Assembly: GCA_943737045.1 (NCBI GenBank)
Contig: CALSFV010000221.1
Span: 248,001-312,000, forward strand
Source: Parapristionchus giblindavisi
Taxonomy: Eukaryota; Nematoda; Chromadorea; Rhabditida; Diplogasteridae
DNA length: 64,000 nt
Direction of reading: 5' to 3'
Shown here: positions 28,201 through 38,004 of the stretch, piece by piece
Layout of the letters: each line of letters opens with the position of its first letter
Numbering within the stretch: the first letter of the stretch is position 1
Position numbers and translations under genes: made by a program
Notes under the pieces: generated by a model
Seen by the model: the letters and a program-made list of their open reading frames with translations, nothing else
Databases searched by the model: none
What the model was told of the DNA's origin: nothing

Positions 28201-30679
28201 TTGAACAACGGCCGCTCCAGCCGAATTAACAACATTGAACCATGCATTTTTGGCATTAAAGAATTCGTGACACGCCAATATTTTAGCGAAACTTATCGTG
28301 TCATACACCACGTGAAAGAGCAAAAAATTCTGAATAATCTACACTTCAGTTCATGTCAAACTGTAATCTTGTGTTGATTCCACAATGCCCAAAGTACAAA
28401 AGTAGCTTTCACTCTGATAAGACCAAAAGAATACCTGACATGATAAATTTTCTGCTAGACCCAGCGTGTCATATACCAAACGAAAGAGCAAAAAATTCTG
28501 AGTATATTGCAACGTTCCATGTTGAACAACGGCCGCTCCAGCCGAATTAACAACATTGAACCATGCATTTTTGGCATTAAAGAATTCGTGACACGCCAAT
28601 ATTTTAGCGAAACTTATCGTGTCATACACCACGTGAAAGAGCAAAAAATTCTGAATAATCTACACTTCAGTTCATGTCAAACTGTAATCTTGTGTTGATT
28701 CCACAATGCCCAAAGTACAAAAGTAGCTTTCACTCTGATAAGACCAAAAGAATACCTGACATGATAAATTTTCTGCTAGACCCAGCGTGTCATATACCAA
28801 ACGAAAGAGCAAAAAATTCTGAGTATATTGCAACGTTCCATGTTGAACAACGGCTGCTCCAGCCGAATTAACAACATTGAACCATGCATTTTAGGCATTA
28901 AAGAATTCGTGACACGCCAATATTTTAGCGAAACTTATCGTGTCATACACCACGTGAACGAGCAAAAAAATTCTGAATAATCTACACTTCAGTTCATGTC
29001 AAGCTGTAATCTTGTGTTGATTCCACAATGCCCTAAGTACAAAAGTAGCTTTCACTCTGATAAGACCAAAAGAATACCTGGCATGAAAAATTTATCTGCT
29101 AGACCCAGCGTGTCATATACCAAACGAAAGAGCAAAAAATTCTGAGTATTTTGCAACGTTCCATGTTGAACAACGGCTGCTCCAGCCGAATTAACAACAT
29201 TGAACCATGCATTTTAGGCATTAAAGAATTCGTGACACGCCAATATTTTAGCGAAACTTATCGTGTCATACACCACGTGAACGAGCAAAAAATTCTGAAT
29301 AATCTACACTTCAGTTCATGTCAAGCTGTAATCTTGTGTTGAATCCACAATGCCCTAAGTACAAAAGTAGCTTTCACTCTGATAAGACCAAAAGAATACC
29401 TGGCATGAAAAATTTATCTGCTAGACCCAGCGTGTCATATACCAAACGAAAGAGCAAAAAATTCTGAGTATTTTGCAACGTTCCATGTTGAACAACGGCC
29501 GCTCCAGCCGAATTAACAACATTGAACCATGCATTTTTGGCATTAAAGAATTCGTGACACGCCAATATTTTAGCGAAACTTATCGTGTCATACACCACGT
29601 GAAAGAGCAAAAAATTCTGAATAATCTACACTTCAGTTCATGTCAAACTGTAATCTTGTGTTGATTCCACAATGCCCAAAGTACAAAAGTAGCTTTCACT
29701 CTGATAAGACCAAAAGAATACCTGACATGATAAATTTTCTGCTAGACCCAGCGTGTCATATACCAAACGAAAGAGCAAAAAATTCTGAGTATATTGCAAC
29801 GTTCCATGTTGAACAACGGCTGCTCCAGCCGAATTAACAACATTGAACCATGCATTTTAGGCATTAAAGAATTCGTGACACGCCAATATTTTAGCGAAAC
29901 TTATCGTGTCATACACCACGTGAACGAGCAAAAAAATTCTGAATAATCTACACTTCAGTTCATGTCAAGCTGTAATCTTGTGTTGATTCCACAATGCCCT
30001 AAGTACAAAAGTAGCTTTCACTCTGATAAGACCAAAAGAATACCTGGCATGAAAAATTTATCTGCTAGACCCAGCGTGTCATATACCAAACGAAAGAGCA
30101 AAAAATTCTGAGTATTTTGCAACGTTCCATGTTGAACAACGTCTGCTCCAGCCGAATTAACAACATTGAACCATGCATTTTTGGCATTAAAGAATTCGTG
30201 ACACGCCAATATTTTAGCGAAACTTATCGTGTCATACACCACGTGAACGAGCAAAAAATTCTGAATAATCTACACTTCAGTTCATGTCAAGCTGTAATCT
30301 TGTGTTGATTCCACAATGCCCTAAGTACAAAAGTAGCTTTCACTCTGATAAGACCAAAAGAATACCTGGCATGAAAAATTTATCTGCTAGACCCAGCGTG
30401 TCATATACCAAACGAAAGAGCAAAAAATTCTGAGTATTTTGCAACGTTCCATGTTGAACAACGGCCGCTCCAGCCGAATTAACAACATTGAACCATGCAT
30501 TTTTGGCATTAAAGAATTCGTGACACGCCAATATTTTAGCGAAACTTATCGTGTCATACACCACGTGAAAGAGCAAAAAATTCTGAATAATCTACACTTC
30601 AGTTCATGTCAAACTGTAATCTTGTGTTGATTCCACAATGCCCAAAGTACAAAAGTAGCTTTCACTCTGATAAGACCAA

Positions 30680-30698
30680 GGGTCCGTCCAATCTGTCA
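30680..30698 (+). repeat. Left terminal inverted repeat of TIR element 1
   Basis: GGGTCCGTCCAATCTGTCA is perfectly complementary to 38005-38023. Identity stops after base 19 (CTTTCG here versus AAAAAG on the opposite end). Confidence 0.93.
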
Positions 30699-30719
30699 CT
30701 TTCGATCGAAAGTTCAGAA

Positions 30720-30769
30720 GAAAGTTCGCATCTTTCTAGCGAGAGTTCAGAAGAAAGATGCGAACTTTC
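30720..30769. repeat. Left subterminal hairpin and transposase-type motif cluster
   Basis: GAAAGTTCGCATCTTTC (30720-30736) and GAAAGATGCGAACTTTC (30753-30769) form a perfect 17-bp stem with a 16-base loop. It is preceded by the palindrome TTTCGATCGAAA and followed by GCAACTTTCGTCGCAA. The same words recur near the right end. Such clusters often serve as transposase binding sites; that role is inferred. Confidence 0.65.
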
Positions 30770-30784
30770 CTCGCAACTTTCGTC

Positions 30785-31596
30785 GCAAGTCCTCTTACCC
30801 CTCCCTGGGTAAATGGGCTTATATACTTGTAATAAAGAGTTCGGCATACCCCAGACGGGTTTGGTGTGTGACTAAACTAACGGGTGGTGGGCGGAGCTCC
30901 GCCGGTTCTAACAACTATCAAGTTAACTCATTATTTAAGCCATCATAATCTACCGTAATCTACCTACCGTAACCTACAGTAACCCAGTTCATTGGGTCAA
31001 ATTGATTGCGACGGGTCAGATGATTGACTAATTGTAAATTATCCTTACCGAGACCTTTTTGTTGATGATTCTACGTTATTCTTTGTGTTTTTTCGGGTTT
31101 TATAGATATTTCATGTCAACACAAAACATTCCTTTAAAATTACTGTATGAACAAAGTAATAAATCGAACCAAAAAGTATGAAAACGAGACAATGACAAGC
31201 ACTACAAGTACAAATATAATAGATGAGAGGGAGAAACATGTTATGTAGAAAGCAATAATTGGGTGAAAGAACAAATGAATAACGAGGAGTGAGTGAGATT
31301 ACGGTGGGTAGTCGATCAATATACAATTATTGATCGATTGATGAATGGGAAAATGGGCGTCCGGTCGCAGCATATGAAGCGTGACGTCATCCTAGCGTGA
31401 ATTGATCAATAGGTATAAAACCGAATGCATAAAAATCAATCAATAAATAGATAGACTATGACAAAAAACAATCGTCTGGTATGTACAGAAGAATCGTCAC
31501 ATAGCTGGGGCTCATACAAAGAAATAATCTATCGAGCTACGAATCAATCAATCAATAAAAGGGGCTAACGTAAACCAAAATCAGGGTGGGATCGTT
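30785..31596. other. Non-coding interior of TIR element 1, left part
   Basis: No gene is recognised. The stretch contains short TACCGTAA/CTACAGTAA-type words (about 30950-30985) of the sort common in nematode intergenic repeats. It is AT-rich with many TCAATCAAT runs. A duplicated block of about 30 bp centred on ACCAAAATCAGG occurs at about 31575 and 31630. Confidence 0.5.
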
Positions 31597-31671
31597 GTGA
31601 CAATCAATCTATTGTGGGACTACCGTTTACCAAAATCAGGGGGGGGGGACGTTGTGAGAGTGAGAGTGTCT

Positions 31672-32056
31672 CTACATGATGACTTCCCTCTGTGGTACGC
31701 TGGCCGAGATGGCCTTGTTGAAGTAGAGCTCATCTTTGACGACGACGTCATCGCCCAGCACCGACGAGCCATCCATGCGCACCCAGGAACCTGAAAAAGA
31801 CAACTCAGTTTGAGATTGCGGGAGCTCCTTAGTTACTATCATTGAGCCGCCGTGCACGACAGAATATGTAGTCACAAGTCAATAAATCAATAAAGACATC
31901 AATCTATCAATCAATAATTAAATAAGTAAATCTATCAATCAATAATTAAATAAGTAAATCAATCAATATTGGCACTCACAACATCCGGTCCAATCACCCA
32001 ACCCTCGCCGATGACTGCGGTCGGGTCGACGAGCACGTTGCCCTTGATGTGTTCGC
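31672..32056 (-). pseudogene. GDP-mannose pyrophosphorylase (GMPPB-type) C-terminal fragment
   Basis: GMPPB makes GDP-mannose from mannose-1-phosphate and GTP in the cytosol; its C-terminal part is a left-handed beta-helix. Two exon-like pieces remain on the minus strand. The upstream piece (31980-32056) reads EHIKGNVLVDPTAVIGEG then WVIGPDV, followed by a GTGAGT donor. The downstream piece (31672-31790) follows a TTTTTCAG acceptor and reads [20 protein letters not shown] then [18 protein letters not shown] and a stop. Family members have about 45 residues between these segments, and an insert equivalent to GASVLPHKS just before the end; both are missing or shortened here. No catalytic N-terminal domain is present. 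The upstream piece starts beside an (ATT)n tract with no convincing acceptor. I infer a non-functional captured fragment. Confidence 0.78.
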
Positions 32057-32061
32057 CTCAA

Positions 32062-32064
32062 ACA

Positions 32065-32111
<47 letters not shown>
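32062..32111 (+). repeat. (ATT)n microsatellite
   Basis: About 16 uninterrupted ATT units lie just upstream (in minus-strand sense) of the first GMPPB exon-like piece. Confidence 0.9.
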
Positions 32112-32600
32112 CATAGTAAATGTTATGTCCTTAGGCACAACTCGTGTAGCAGAATAGAGACTTTATCGGAGAGAGAATTAACAGTGCAACGTGAGATAAA
32201 CTAATAGAAGTGAGCTGGGAAGCGAAACCGCAGCTTTATATAGGGGGCGCGTGACCGCGTAGGCAATCAAGGGGTTCAACGGGTCAACGGTTGTACGCTA
32301 GGCCAGACTACAATAACTAGGTGGCGTACATATCAGTAAAGGAGCGAGTGACGTCATCAAAGTGGATTATCGATTGGCTATTGAGCCACTCTGACTAATC
32401 GATATCGACGGACATACTTCAAAAGACTTATCTAACAGATATATATCCCATCCCCCGGGTGATTTTTGAGAAAATGGGGTGGGTCGGATGCTAAAATCGG
32501 ATGGGTCTTGACGCTAGCGACAATACCGCCCACGTATGATTACAGTACAGCCAATACTACGGCAATAAATCAATTAATCGATATTACAATCGATACTTAC
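32112..32600. other. Non-coding stretch between the GMPPB and topoisomerase II fragments
   Basis: No gene is recognised. It contains TATATAGGGGGCGCGTGACC near 32237 and short repeats of GGGTCAACGG and GGTCGGATG types. It may hold junction sequence between two separately captured fragments. Confidence 0.4.
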
Positions 32601-34662
32601 CAGATACAGCGAGCGTCTTGGCTGAGTCTCCCTCGGTGAGAATGAGCGTGCACAGATGAGAGTTCTTGGTTCAGGCGTCGTTGGCGTCCTCGAGCTTGGG
32701 GATGCCCTACAAAGATGCGGTAATCATTTAATCAATAATTTCAGAAAAAAATCAATAAATTAATAATGCAGAAAATCAATCAATGAATCAACTAATCGAC
32801 CAATCTGCTCCCACCTTCATCTTGCTCGTCTTCTTGCTGTTGCACTTCTTGTCCACAATCTCCATCTGCTTGAAGCGCACCCACGAGAGAGTCCAGAATG
32901 TCGCACGCTTGAGCCTTGAACATTCATTTTAGGTCAATCCTCACAATGAGAGGATTGACCCACTATATACGCCTCATTTTCATGGTCGACCCACTATATA
33001 AGGCTCATTTTTTTATGTGAAAGATTACAATTTAAGCGAAAAATAACGATTTTCTAAATCGACCCACCTTTCTAAACCTTCTACTACTCTACTTCTAACT
33101 TTCTAAACCATGAATCGAATCGAATCGATAAATAAAATACAGTGAGGACACCGAAAAAGTATGGCCTTGAACAAGTACGGTAGGTCAGTCGCATAAATCG
33201 TTAACCAAACTACAGAATACAAAGTACCTGTTTGGCAAATTTGTCCGAGATCTCACACTTGGATCCGAAACTCTTCGACTAGAGGGTCATGGTCTCCTTG
33301 GTCTGCGAGTCGAAGGTGGGGTTCTCAATGAGAGAATTCACGAAGACCCACATGTGATTCTTCACCTGTAAATGATAAATCGATAATGTGAATCCATCAA
33401 TCAATAAATCGTCAAAATGATCAGAAACATACTTGGAAAGGCTTGACTTGTACCGTACTCTTGCCAACCTTCTTCTTGATCGTATCGATTAGCTTCTGGA
33501 CCATTTGATCGGCAACATAGTCAACGTGTCGACCACCCTGAATCGGCATTATTCATTGATTAATTGCTCATCATTTTGAAGGAATAAATTATTATTATTA
33601 TATTATTTCGGCATACCTTGGTAGTGGCGATGGAATTAACGAACGAGACTTGCTGGAAGCCCTTGTCGAATACGGTAAGAGCCACCTCCCAACGATCACT
33701 CACCTACAATGATGGATAATCAATATTGATCGATATGAGGATATTGTAGAGCAAAGCTAAGAATCGAGAATAGGATAGGTAGTCCAACAAGGTGTGTCTC
33801 AGGTCTCGGTAATTCACAGCACTGCACATCGCTGCGCAGTTTATCAAATAAGATCGTTGTGTAGGTTTGTTTTATGGCATCATAGACAGCACGTCGGCTA
33901 CCGTAACCCTCACAATCAATAAATATTTCAAATCAATCAATACCTGTTCATAGCACACTTTCAGCGGCTCGCCCTGTCCATCAACCTCATTCTTCGTGTA
34001 CTGCTCAACGTACTGATTGAAGCCAGTTACCTGTACATCATTACTATGATTACGGTATCTCGGAATTACGGTAACTTACAGGAATGAGCTTGTTATTCAG
34101 GTAGACCTTGACTCCGCGAGCAGCACCAGCGATATCGTAGGCACGACTGAAAAATCAATATTTTTTTTAAAAATTTTAAAAAAATAAACTAATTTACGAT
34201 CTTACCGATACATGAGAGCAGTGATCATCCAGCTCGGACATCTTGAATTTCTTCAAATCAGGCTTGAAGATTACCTAAACCAATATGGAGATTAGAGAAA
34301 TCAATCAATAATGGATCAATAAATCGATAAGTACCTTAGTGTAGTCATCACCGGAAGTAGCTTTCACTTCGGCATCCTCATCCTTGGTCATATTGTTCTT
34401 CCAGGTCTGTAAACGAACAAATCAATAAAGCCGTAGAATATATTTTGAAGAATCGATCGATTCTGTAGATCATGATACATTATCGATTACCTGTTTGAAA
34501 GCCTTCTTGTAATCCTTGCTGCTGGTTTCGAGAGTGAATTCAGTGGAGAAGATATTACACAGCTTAGCTCCGTATCCGTATCCGTATCCGTTACAACCAC
34601 CCGTAATTGGACGATGTGAGCAGCGTACCAAAGATCAGCTCGGGTACGTACATGTTTTCAAC
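32601..34662 (-). pseudogene. DNA topoisomerase II fragment (ATPase, transducer, start of TOPRIM), ten exons, disrupted
   Basis: Type II topoisomerase passes one DNA duplex through another using ATP. On the minus strand the exons, in order, are 34662-34491, 34406-34335, 34274-34206, 34146-34080, 34030-33944, 33703-33617, 33537-33433, 33365-33228, 32914-32815 and 32706-32601. Most have good GT/AG borders. Family hallmarks in order: MYVPELIFG, NGYGYGYGAKLCNIFSTEF (GHKL ATP-site loop), RRAYDIAGAARGVKVYL, RWEVALTVFDKGFQQVSFVN then SIATTK, GGRHVDYVADQMVQKLID, VKNHMWVFVNSLIENPTFDS, WVRFKQMEIVDKKC, GIPKLEDANDA and LTEGDSAKTLAVSG (TOPRIM glutamate loop). Damage includes a TAG at 33279-33281 where family members have Gln, and a TGA at 32671-32673 after ANDA. 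There are frameshifts near 34221-34228 and within exon 32815-32914, and lost codons plus a shift after LTSSNY near 34605. The N-terminus, the tyrosine-containing cleavage domain and the C-terminus are absent. Retained introns show capture from genomic DNA, not from mRNA. Confidence 0.9.
34570..34591 (-). repeat. GGATAC hexanucleotide expansion inside the topoisomerase II ATP-site motif
   Basis: On the minus strand three GGATAC units encode GYGYGYG where topoisomerase II normally has a single GYG (NGYGAKL). The expansion is in frame and would lengthen the ATP-lid glycine loop by four residues. Confidence 0.8.
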
Positions 34663-34713
34663 CTCAAATCAATCAATAATTGTTATGATATCGATCGATA
34701 CAAGTCATCGTAC

Positions 34714-34901
34714 CTTGTTTTCCCTCTGCACGATCTTTATACTTGCTGGAGCCGCGGATCTCATCGATTTCGGCCTGGACCTCTTCACTGAGGGCGAGGG
34801 ACTCAGCGGGACGGAGGTTGTTCAAGTTGAGAAGAACATAGGCGAGATGTGGGAGGACTGTGATGCAAATAGCGTTGAGGGCAGAACGACCGAACATCAT
34901 G
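34714..34901 (-). pseudogene. Unrecognised exon-like segment upstream of the topoisomerase II exons
   Basis: An AAATTTCAG acceptor precedes the segment and a GTACGATG donor follows it; the intron to the first topoisomerase exon would be 51 bp. The open frame reads MMFGRSALNAICITVLPH then LAYVLLNLNNLRPAESLA, followed by a charged tail, LSEEVQAEIDEIRGSSKYKD. The first part is hydrophobic enough for a membrane or mitochondrial segment, and the second part looks helical and charged. I do not recognise the family. The frame does not join in phase to the VEN-MYVPELIF exon, so it is either a piece of another gene or a broken exon. Confidence 0.4.
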
Positions 34902-35104
34902 CTGAAATTTGGAGTATTGAATCGAACGGTTGGCTTAAAATACATCACCAATCAATAAGTTATTATTACTACGAAAGAGGAAAGATATACACGCATTTTT
35001 ATCACAACTGTGCTATTCTTGTATGCTTACAACTGGGAGAGAACTACAGGCAGAAGGTTCGGGATTGGCGCAGACATAGAGATAGAGGGATGATAACGAT
35101 TTGA

Positions 35105-35824
35105 TAGTTTCACGCCTGTTATAAGGTATAGTAAAACAACAACAACATAGATCGCTCTAAATAGGGCTGCTCACTGTCTCGGTAATCCAGACATACGGAG
35201 GGAAATGGGTACCAACTCTTTTTTCATATCGGATTCGGGCGATTCGTGTCCGTATCCGTGAAAAAGTATGAGCGCCAGTCTTTTTTCACGGATACGGACA
35301 GAGAGGAACTTAGAGCGCTAGAGAGAGGGAAGGAGGTGAGAGAGTGTGTGAAATTGAGAGAGTGAAAAGGGAAGCGGTGAAAACAAGTGTAAATAAGAAA
35401 CTAATGAGAAAATAAGCTAACCAGAAGAAATATAGAGTGGAACTACACAAGAGAAATGTAATCAGAGCATTGGGAAAGTCAAATGAACAGTGGATTTTAA
35501 AAATAAGGGTAAAAAAGAGTAAGAGAGAAAGAGAGTGAAATGCGCGCACCCTATCGCGAGAAAGAGAGTGAGACAGAGAGAAGAGTGAGACAGAGAGGAG
35601 AGTGAGACAGAGAGGAGAGTAAGACAGAGAGGAGAGGGTATTTCACAAGAAGCGTGTCGCGAGAAAGACAAAGAGGAGAGTGAGGCAGAGAGGACAGTGA
35701 GGCAGCGAGGACAGTGAGGCACAGAGGAGAGTGAGACAGAGAGGAGAGTGTATTTCACAACAAGCGTGTACAAGAGTATGCAATTGATACAAGAAAGCGT
35801 AAAAATTAAAAATAATAAGACTAC
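35105..35824. other. Purine-rich low-complexity region with a 19-bp hairpin
   Basis: GTCCGTATCCGTGAAAAAG (35248-35266) pairs with CTTTTTTCACGGATACGGAC (35280-35299), separated by a 13-base loop, with one extra base in the T run. From about 35300 to 35760 the plus strand is almost pure GA with imperfect repeats of GAGAGTGAGACAGAGAG. Frames open here on the minus strand are Ser/Leu-rich translations of this tract and are not credible genes. Confidence 0.6.
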
Positions 35825-35965
35825 CTGACGACTGTAGCTGCCCGAGGACGGCATATTCAACACAAAGATGCATCTTGAGAAGTAGTTGAGGTTGTCGACG
35901 AGCTTGACGTGACGAGCGGTCTTGGTTGGGAGAGCCGATACGTGTGCTGGTCGTCGCGAACCCAT
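35825..35965 (-). CDS. Possible first coding exon of unknown identity (47 codons, partial)
   Basis: A minus-strand ATG at 35963-35965 opens a 47-codon stretch, MGSRRPAHVSALPTKTARHV then KLVDNLNYFSRCIFVLNMPS, ending in SYSRQ at a GTAG-type donor (CAG|GTAGTC). Its base composition is more balanced than the GA-rich DNA downstream of it. The predicted N-terminus is basic (SRRPAH, TKTARHVK). Joining to the exon-like segment at 34901 would be out of phase with its long frame, so they may not belong together. The family is not recognised. It could be a captured first exon or a chance frame. Confidence 0.3.
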
Positions 35966-36317
35966 CTTGAGTAACCTAAATTCATCCTGTTACGGATAAA
36001 TGCGATCGGAAAGCGGAAAGAACGGAAAGAGCGGAAAGAAAGAGTGAAAGAACAGTGAACTGGTAAAGTCGTGCGCGCGGTCGCGACGCGTGTGTCCCCC
36101 CCCCCGCTGTTCGAACATGTTTTTCAGCTGCTCCGCGCTCTCATAAAATTCGGACGAGTGTGACTGAGAATGCACACGATTTCCTGTGCAGTTTTCGTCT
36201 AAATAATAAGTGTTTTCACAAAAAATATTTATAAATTATTGAGCACACTTTCATCGAGAGTTGAGTAACCACAATTTAATCATCACACTATCACTTTTGT
36301 AAATTAAACTTTCGACG
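35966..36317. other. Spacer without recognised gene
   Basis: It contains a poly-C run (about 36096-36106) and repeats of GGAAAGA. Nothing else is supported. Confidence 0.4.
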
Positions 36318-37766
36318 CAACTTTATGTAACACGCTATCTGAGAAAATCGACATAGGTGCGGTATCGATGAAAAATAGATTTTTCTGTTTTATGTATGAT
36401 AATTACTGGCTAAATGAGTGTAGTTCACTGGTACTTGGAAATTCCTTCTAATTGAAAATTCGCTTCAGGAGGTGACCACACCACGATTTGGCGCCTTTTC
36501 CTAAAAAGTTTCTTTCGTATCCAATCGATTCGGGAGTTGGTGCACTCGACTCCTTGGCTAATTCTAAGAAACTATTGTCGAGGAGAGTTTTTCGATCAAC
36601 GGACAACGAAGGCTGGAATTGGGAATTTTCGAAAAAAAATTCACATTAAATTAATTCTCTATATTTTCCCATGGCGAATGCAAATTTTTTATTTGCTCAT
36701 TAGCTTCTCCATATTATATTACGCCTTTAGTTTAAAATTCATAATTTTTTAAAAATACAATTCATGTGAACTAATCATGTTTATAACGAAGTCGTGAATT
36801 ATGGTGTGCTCCTACAGTAATCCCTATTCGGTTTAATTTTGTTTATCGCTAGTTTAAAGCGTATTTTCAGCCCTTTTCTTTACAAAGTTAGACGTATATG
36901 ATTATTGTGCACCATCGGAGTGCAGTTGCACGGTATATATGATGACCACATTGCTTATCGAACTTGTACTGTACTTGTACAGTAATTTACGTGCTCTCTC
37001 TTATTCTCTGATCAGTCTATAAAACCGATAAGAAACAGTACGGAACGGCATTAGTATGGTACCTACTACACAAGCTGGCTCGGATACGAAAGTGAATAAA
37101 ATATACAGTACATGTACGATCAGCAATGTGATCATCACATATACCGTTCAACTGTACTCCGATGGTGCAGAATAGGCATATACCTCTAACATTGTAAAGA
37201 AAAGGGCTGAAAATACGCTTTAAAATAGCGAAAAAACAAAATTAACCGATTAGGGATTACTGTAGGAGCACACCATAATTCACGACTTCGTTATAAAAAT
37301 GATTAGTTCACATGAATTGTATTTTTAAAAAATTATGAATTTTAAACTAAAGGTGTAATATAATATGGAGAAGCTAATGAGCAAATAAAAAATTTGCATT
37401 CGCCATGGGAAAATAGTGAGAATTAATTTAATGTGAATTTTTTTTCGAAAATTCCCAATTCCAGCCTTCGTTGTCCGTTGATCGAAAAACTCTCCTCGAC
37501 AATAGTTTCTTAGAATTAGCCAAGGAGTCGAATGCACCAGCTCCCGAATCGATTGGATAAGAAAGAAACTTTTTAGGAAAAGGCGCCAAATCGTGGTGTG
37601 GTCACCTCCTGAAGCGAATTTTCAATTAGAAGGAGTTTCCAAGTACCAGTGAACTGCACTCATGGAGCCTGTAATTATCATGCATAAAACAGAAAAATCT
37701 ATTTTTCATCGATACCAAAAAATATCTCAGTTGTTGAATTCTCTCAGATAGTGTTTTATGTAAAGC
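36318..37766. repeat. Large inverted repeat, arms of about 665 bp with a spacer of about 115 bp
   Basis: The left arm (about 36318-36985) and right arm (about 37103-37766) are near-identical reverse complements. Examples are GGAGGTGACCACACCACGAT (36469) versus its complement at about 37590-37610, and CCCATGGCGAATGCAAATTT (36668) versus its complement at about 37390-37410. Both arms contain the same 70-71 codon frame (36537-36752 plus; 37325-37537 minus), with LRNYCRGEFFDQRTTKAGIG. This is explained by the duplication and is not taken as a gene. Arms show scattered substitutions and small indels and become more diverged towards the centre and outer ends. It could be a nested foldback or long-TIR element, or an inverted duplication formed in the host transposon. 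No flanking target duplication was found. Confidence 0.85.
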
Positions 37767-38004
37767 TCCGTTTACTTTTTCTGCTCCTCTTCAAATGCAC
37801 ACTCTCTCGCCTGCTCTAACCGACCTCGCTAGAAAGTTCGCATCTTTCGACGCATCTTTTCGTCGCAACTTTCGACGCAACTTTCGATCGAAAGTTGTTA
37901 GAGAGTACTAGAGAGTGTGTATTTCGAGAGATTTAGAGAAAACTTGCGTCGAAAGTTGCGTCGAAAGTTGCGAACTTTCTTCGCAACTTTCTTCGCATCT
38001 TTTT
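37767..38004. repeat. Right subterminal motif cluster of TIR element 1
   Basis: Repeated CGAAAGTTGCGTCGAAAGTT, GCAACTTTC and GCATCTTT words occur in both orientations (about 37835-38000), matching the words at the left end. A minus-complement pair surrounds GTTAGAGAGTACTAGAGAG. Confidence 0.65.

Larger units (their letters stand above)
1..30679 (+). repeat. Satellite array block 1, 321/322-bp monomers (continues off the left edge)
   Basis: Head-to-tail tandem array of one monomer, all in one orientation, about 88 copies once the five retrotransposon insertions are discounted. A recurring landmark (TTGCAACGTTCCATG) recurs every 321 or 322 bp, for example at 48, 370, 692, 1013 and 1335. Two main subtypes are seen. 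Type A (322 bp) carries CCGATAAGAACAAAAG followed by GGCATGAAAAATTTATCT. Type B (321 bp) carries CTGATAAGACCAAAAG followed by GACATGATAAATTTTCT. Each monomer normally has one EcoRI site (GAATTC), one CACGTG palindrome and one ATGCAT. Short frames of 60-97 codons are open on both strands in most monomers, but they overlap each other and look like by-products of the repeat. The block ends inside a type B monomer at the CAA target duplication of the first TIR element. Function is unknown; centromeric, heterochromatic or other structural roles cannot be told from sequence. Confidence 0.97.

Noticed and set aside
1..30679. CRISPR-like periodicity
   Set aside because: The period is 321/322 bp with no unique spacers; it is a plain satellite.
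31969..32157. 62-codon plus-strand frame with poly-isoleucine
   Set aside because: It is the (ATT)n microsatellite read through the complement of a GMPPB exon.
35462..35965. 167-codon minus-strand frame rich in Ser and Leu
   Set aside because: Most of it is the translation of the GA-rich repeat; only the first 47 codons, before a splice donor, might be real.
36537..36752. 71-codon frame present in both arms of the inverted repeat (also 37325-37537 minus)
   Set aside because: The arms are near-identical copies, so shared openness is expected; no recognisable protein, and the hydrophobic tail reflects AT-rich sequence.
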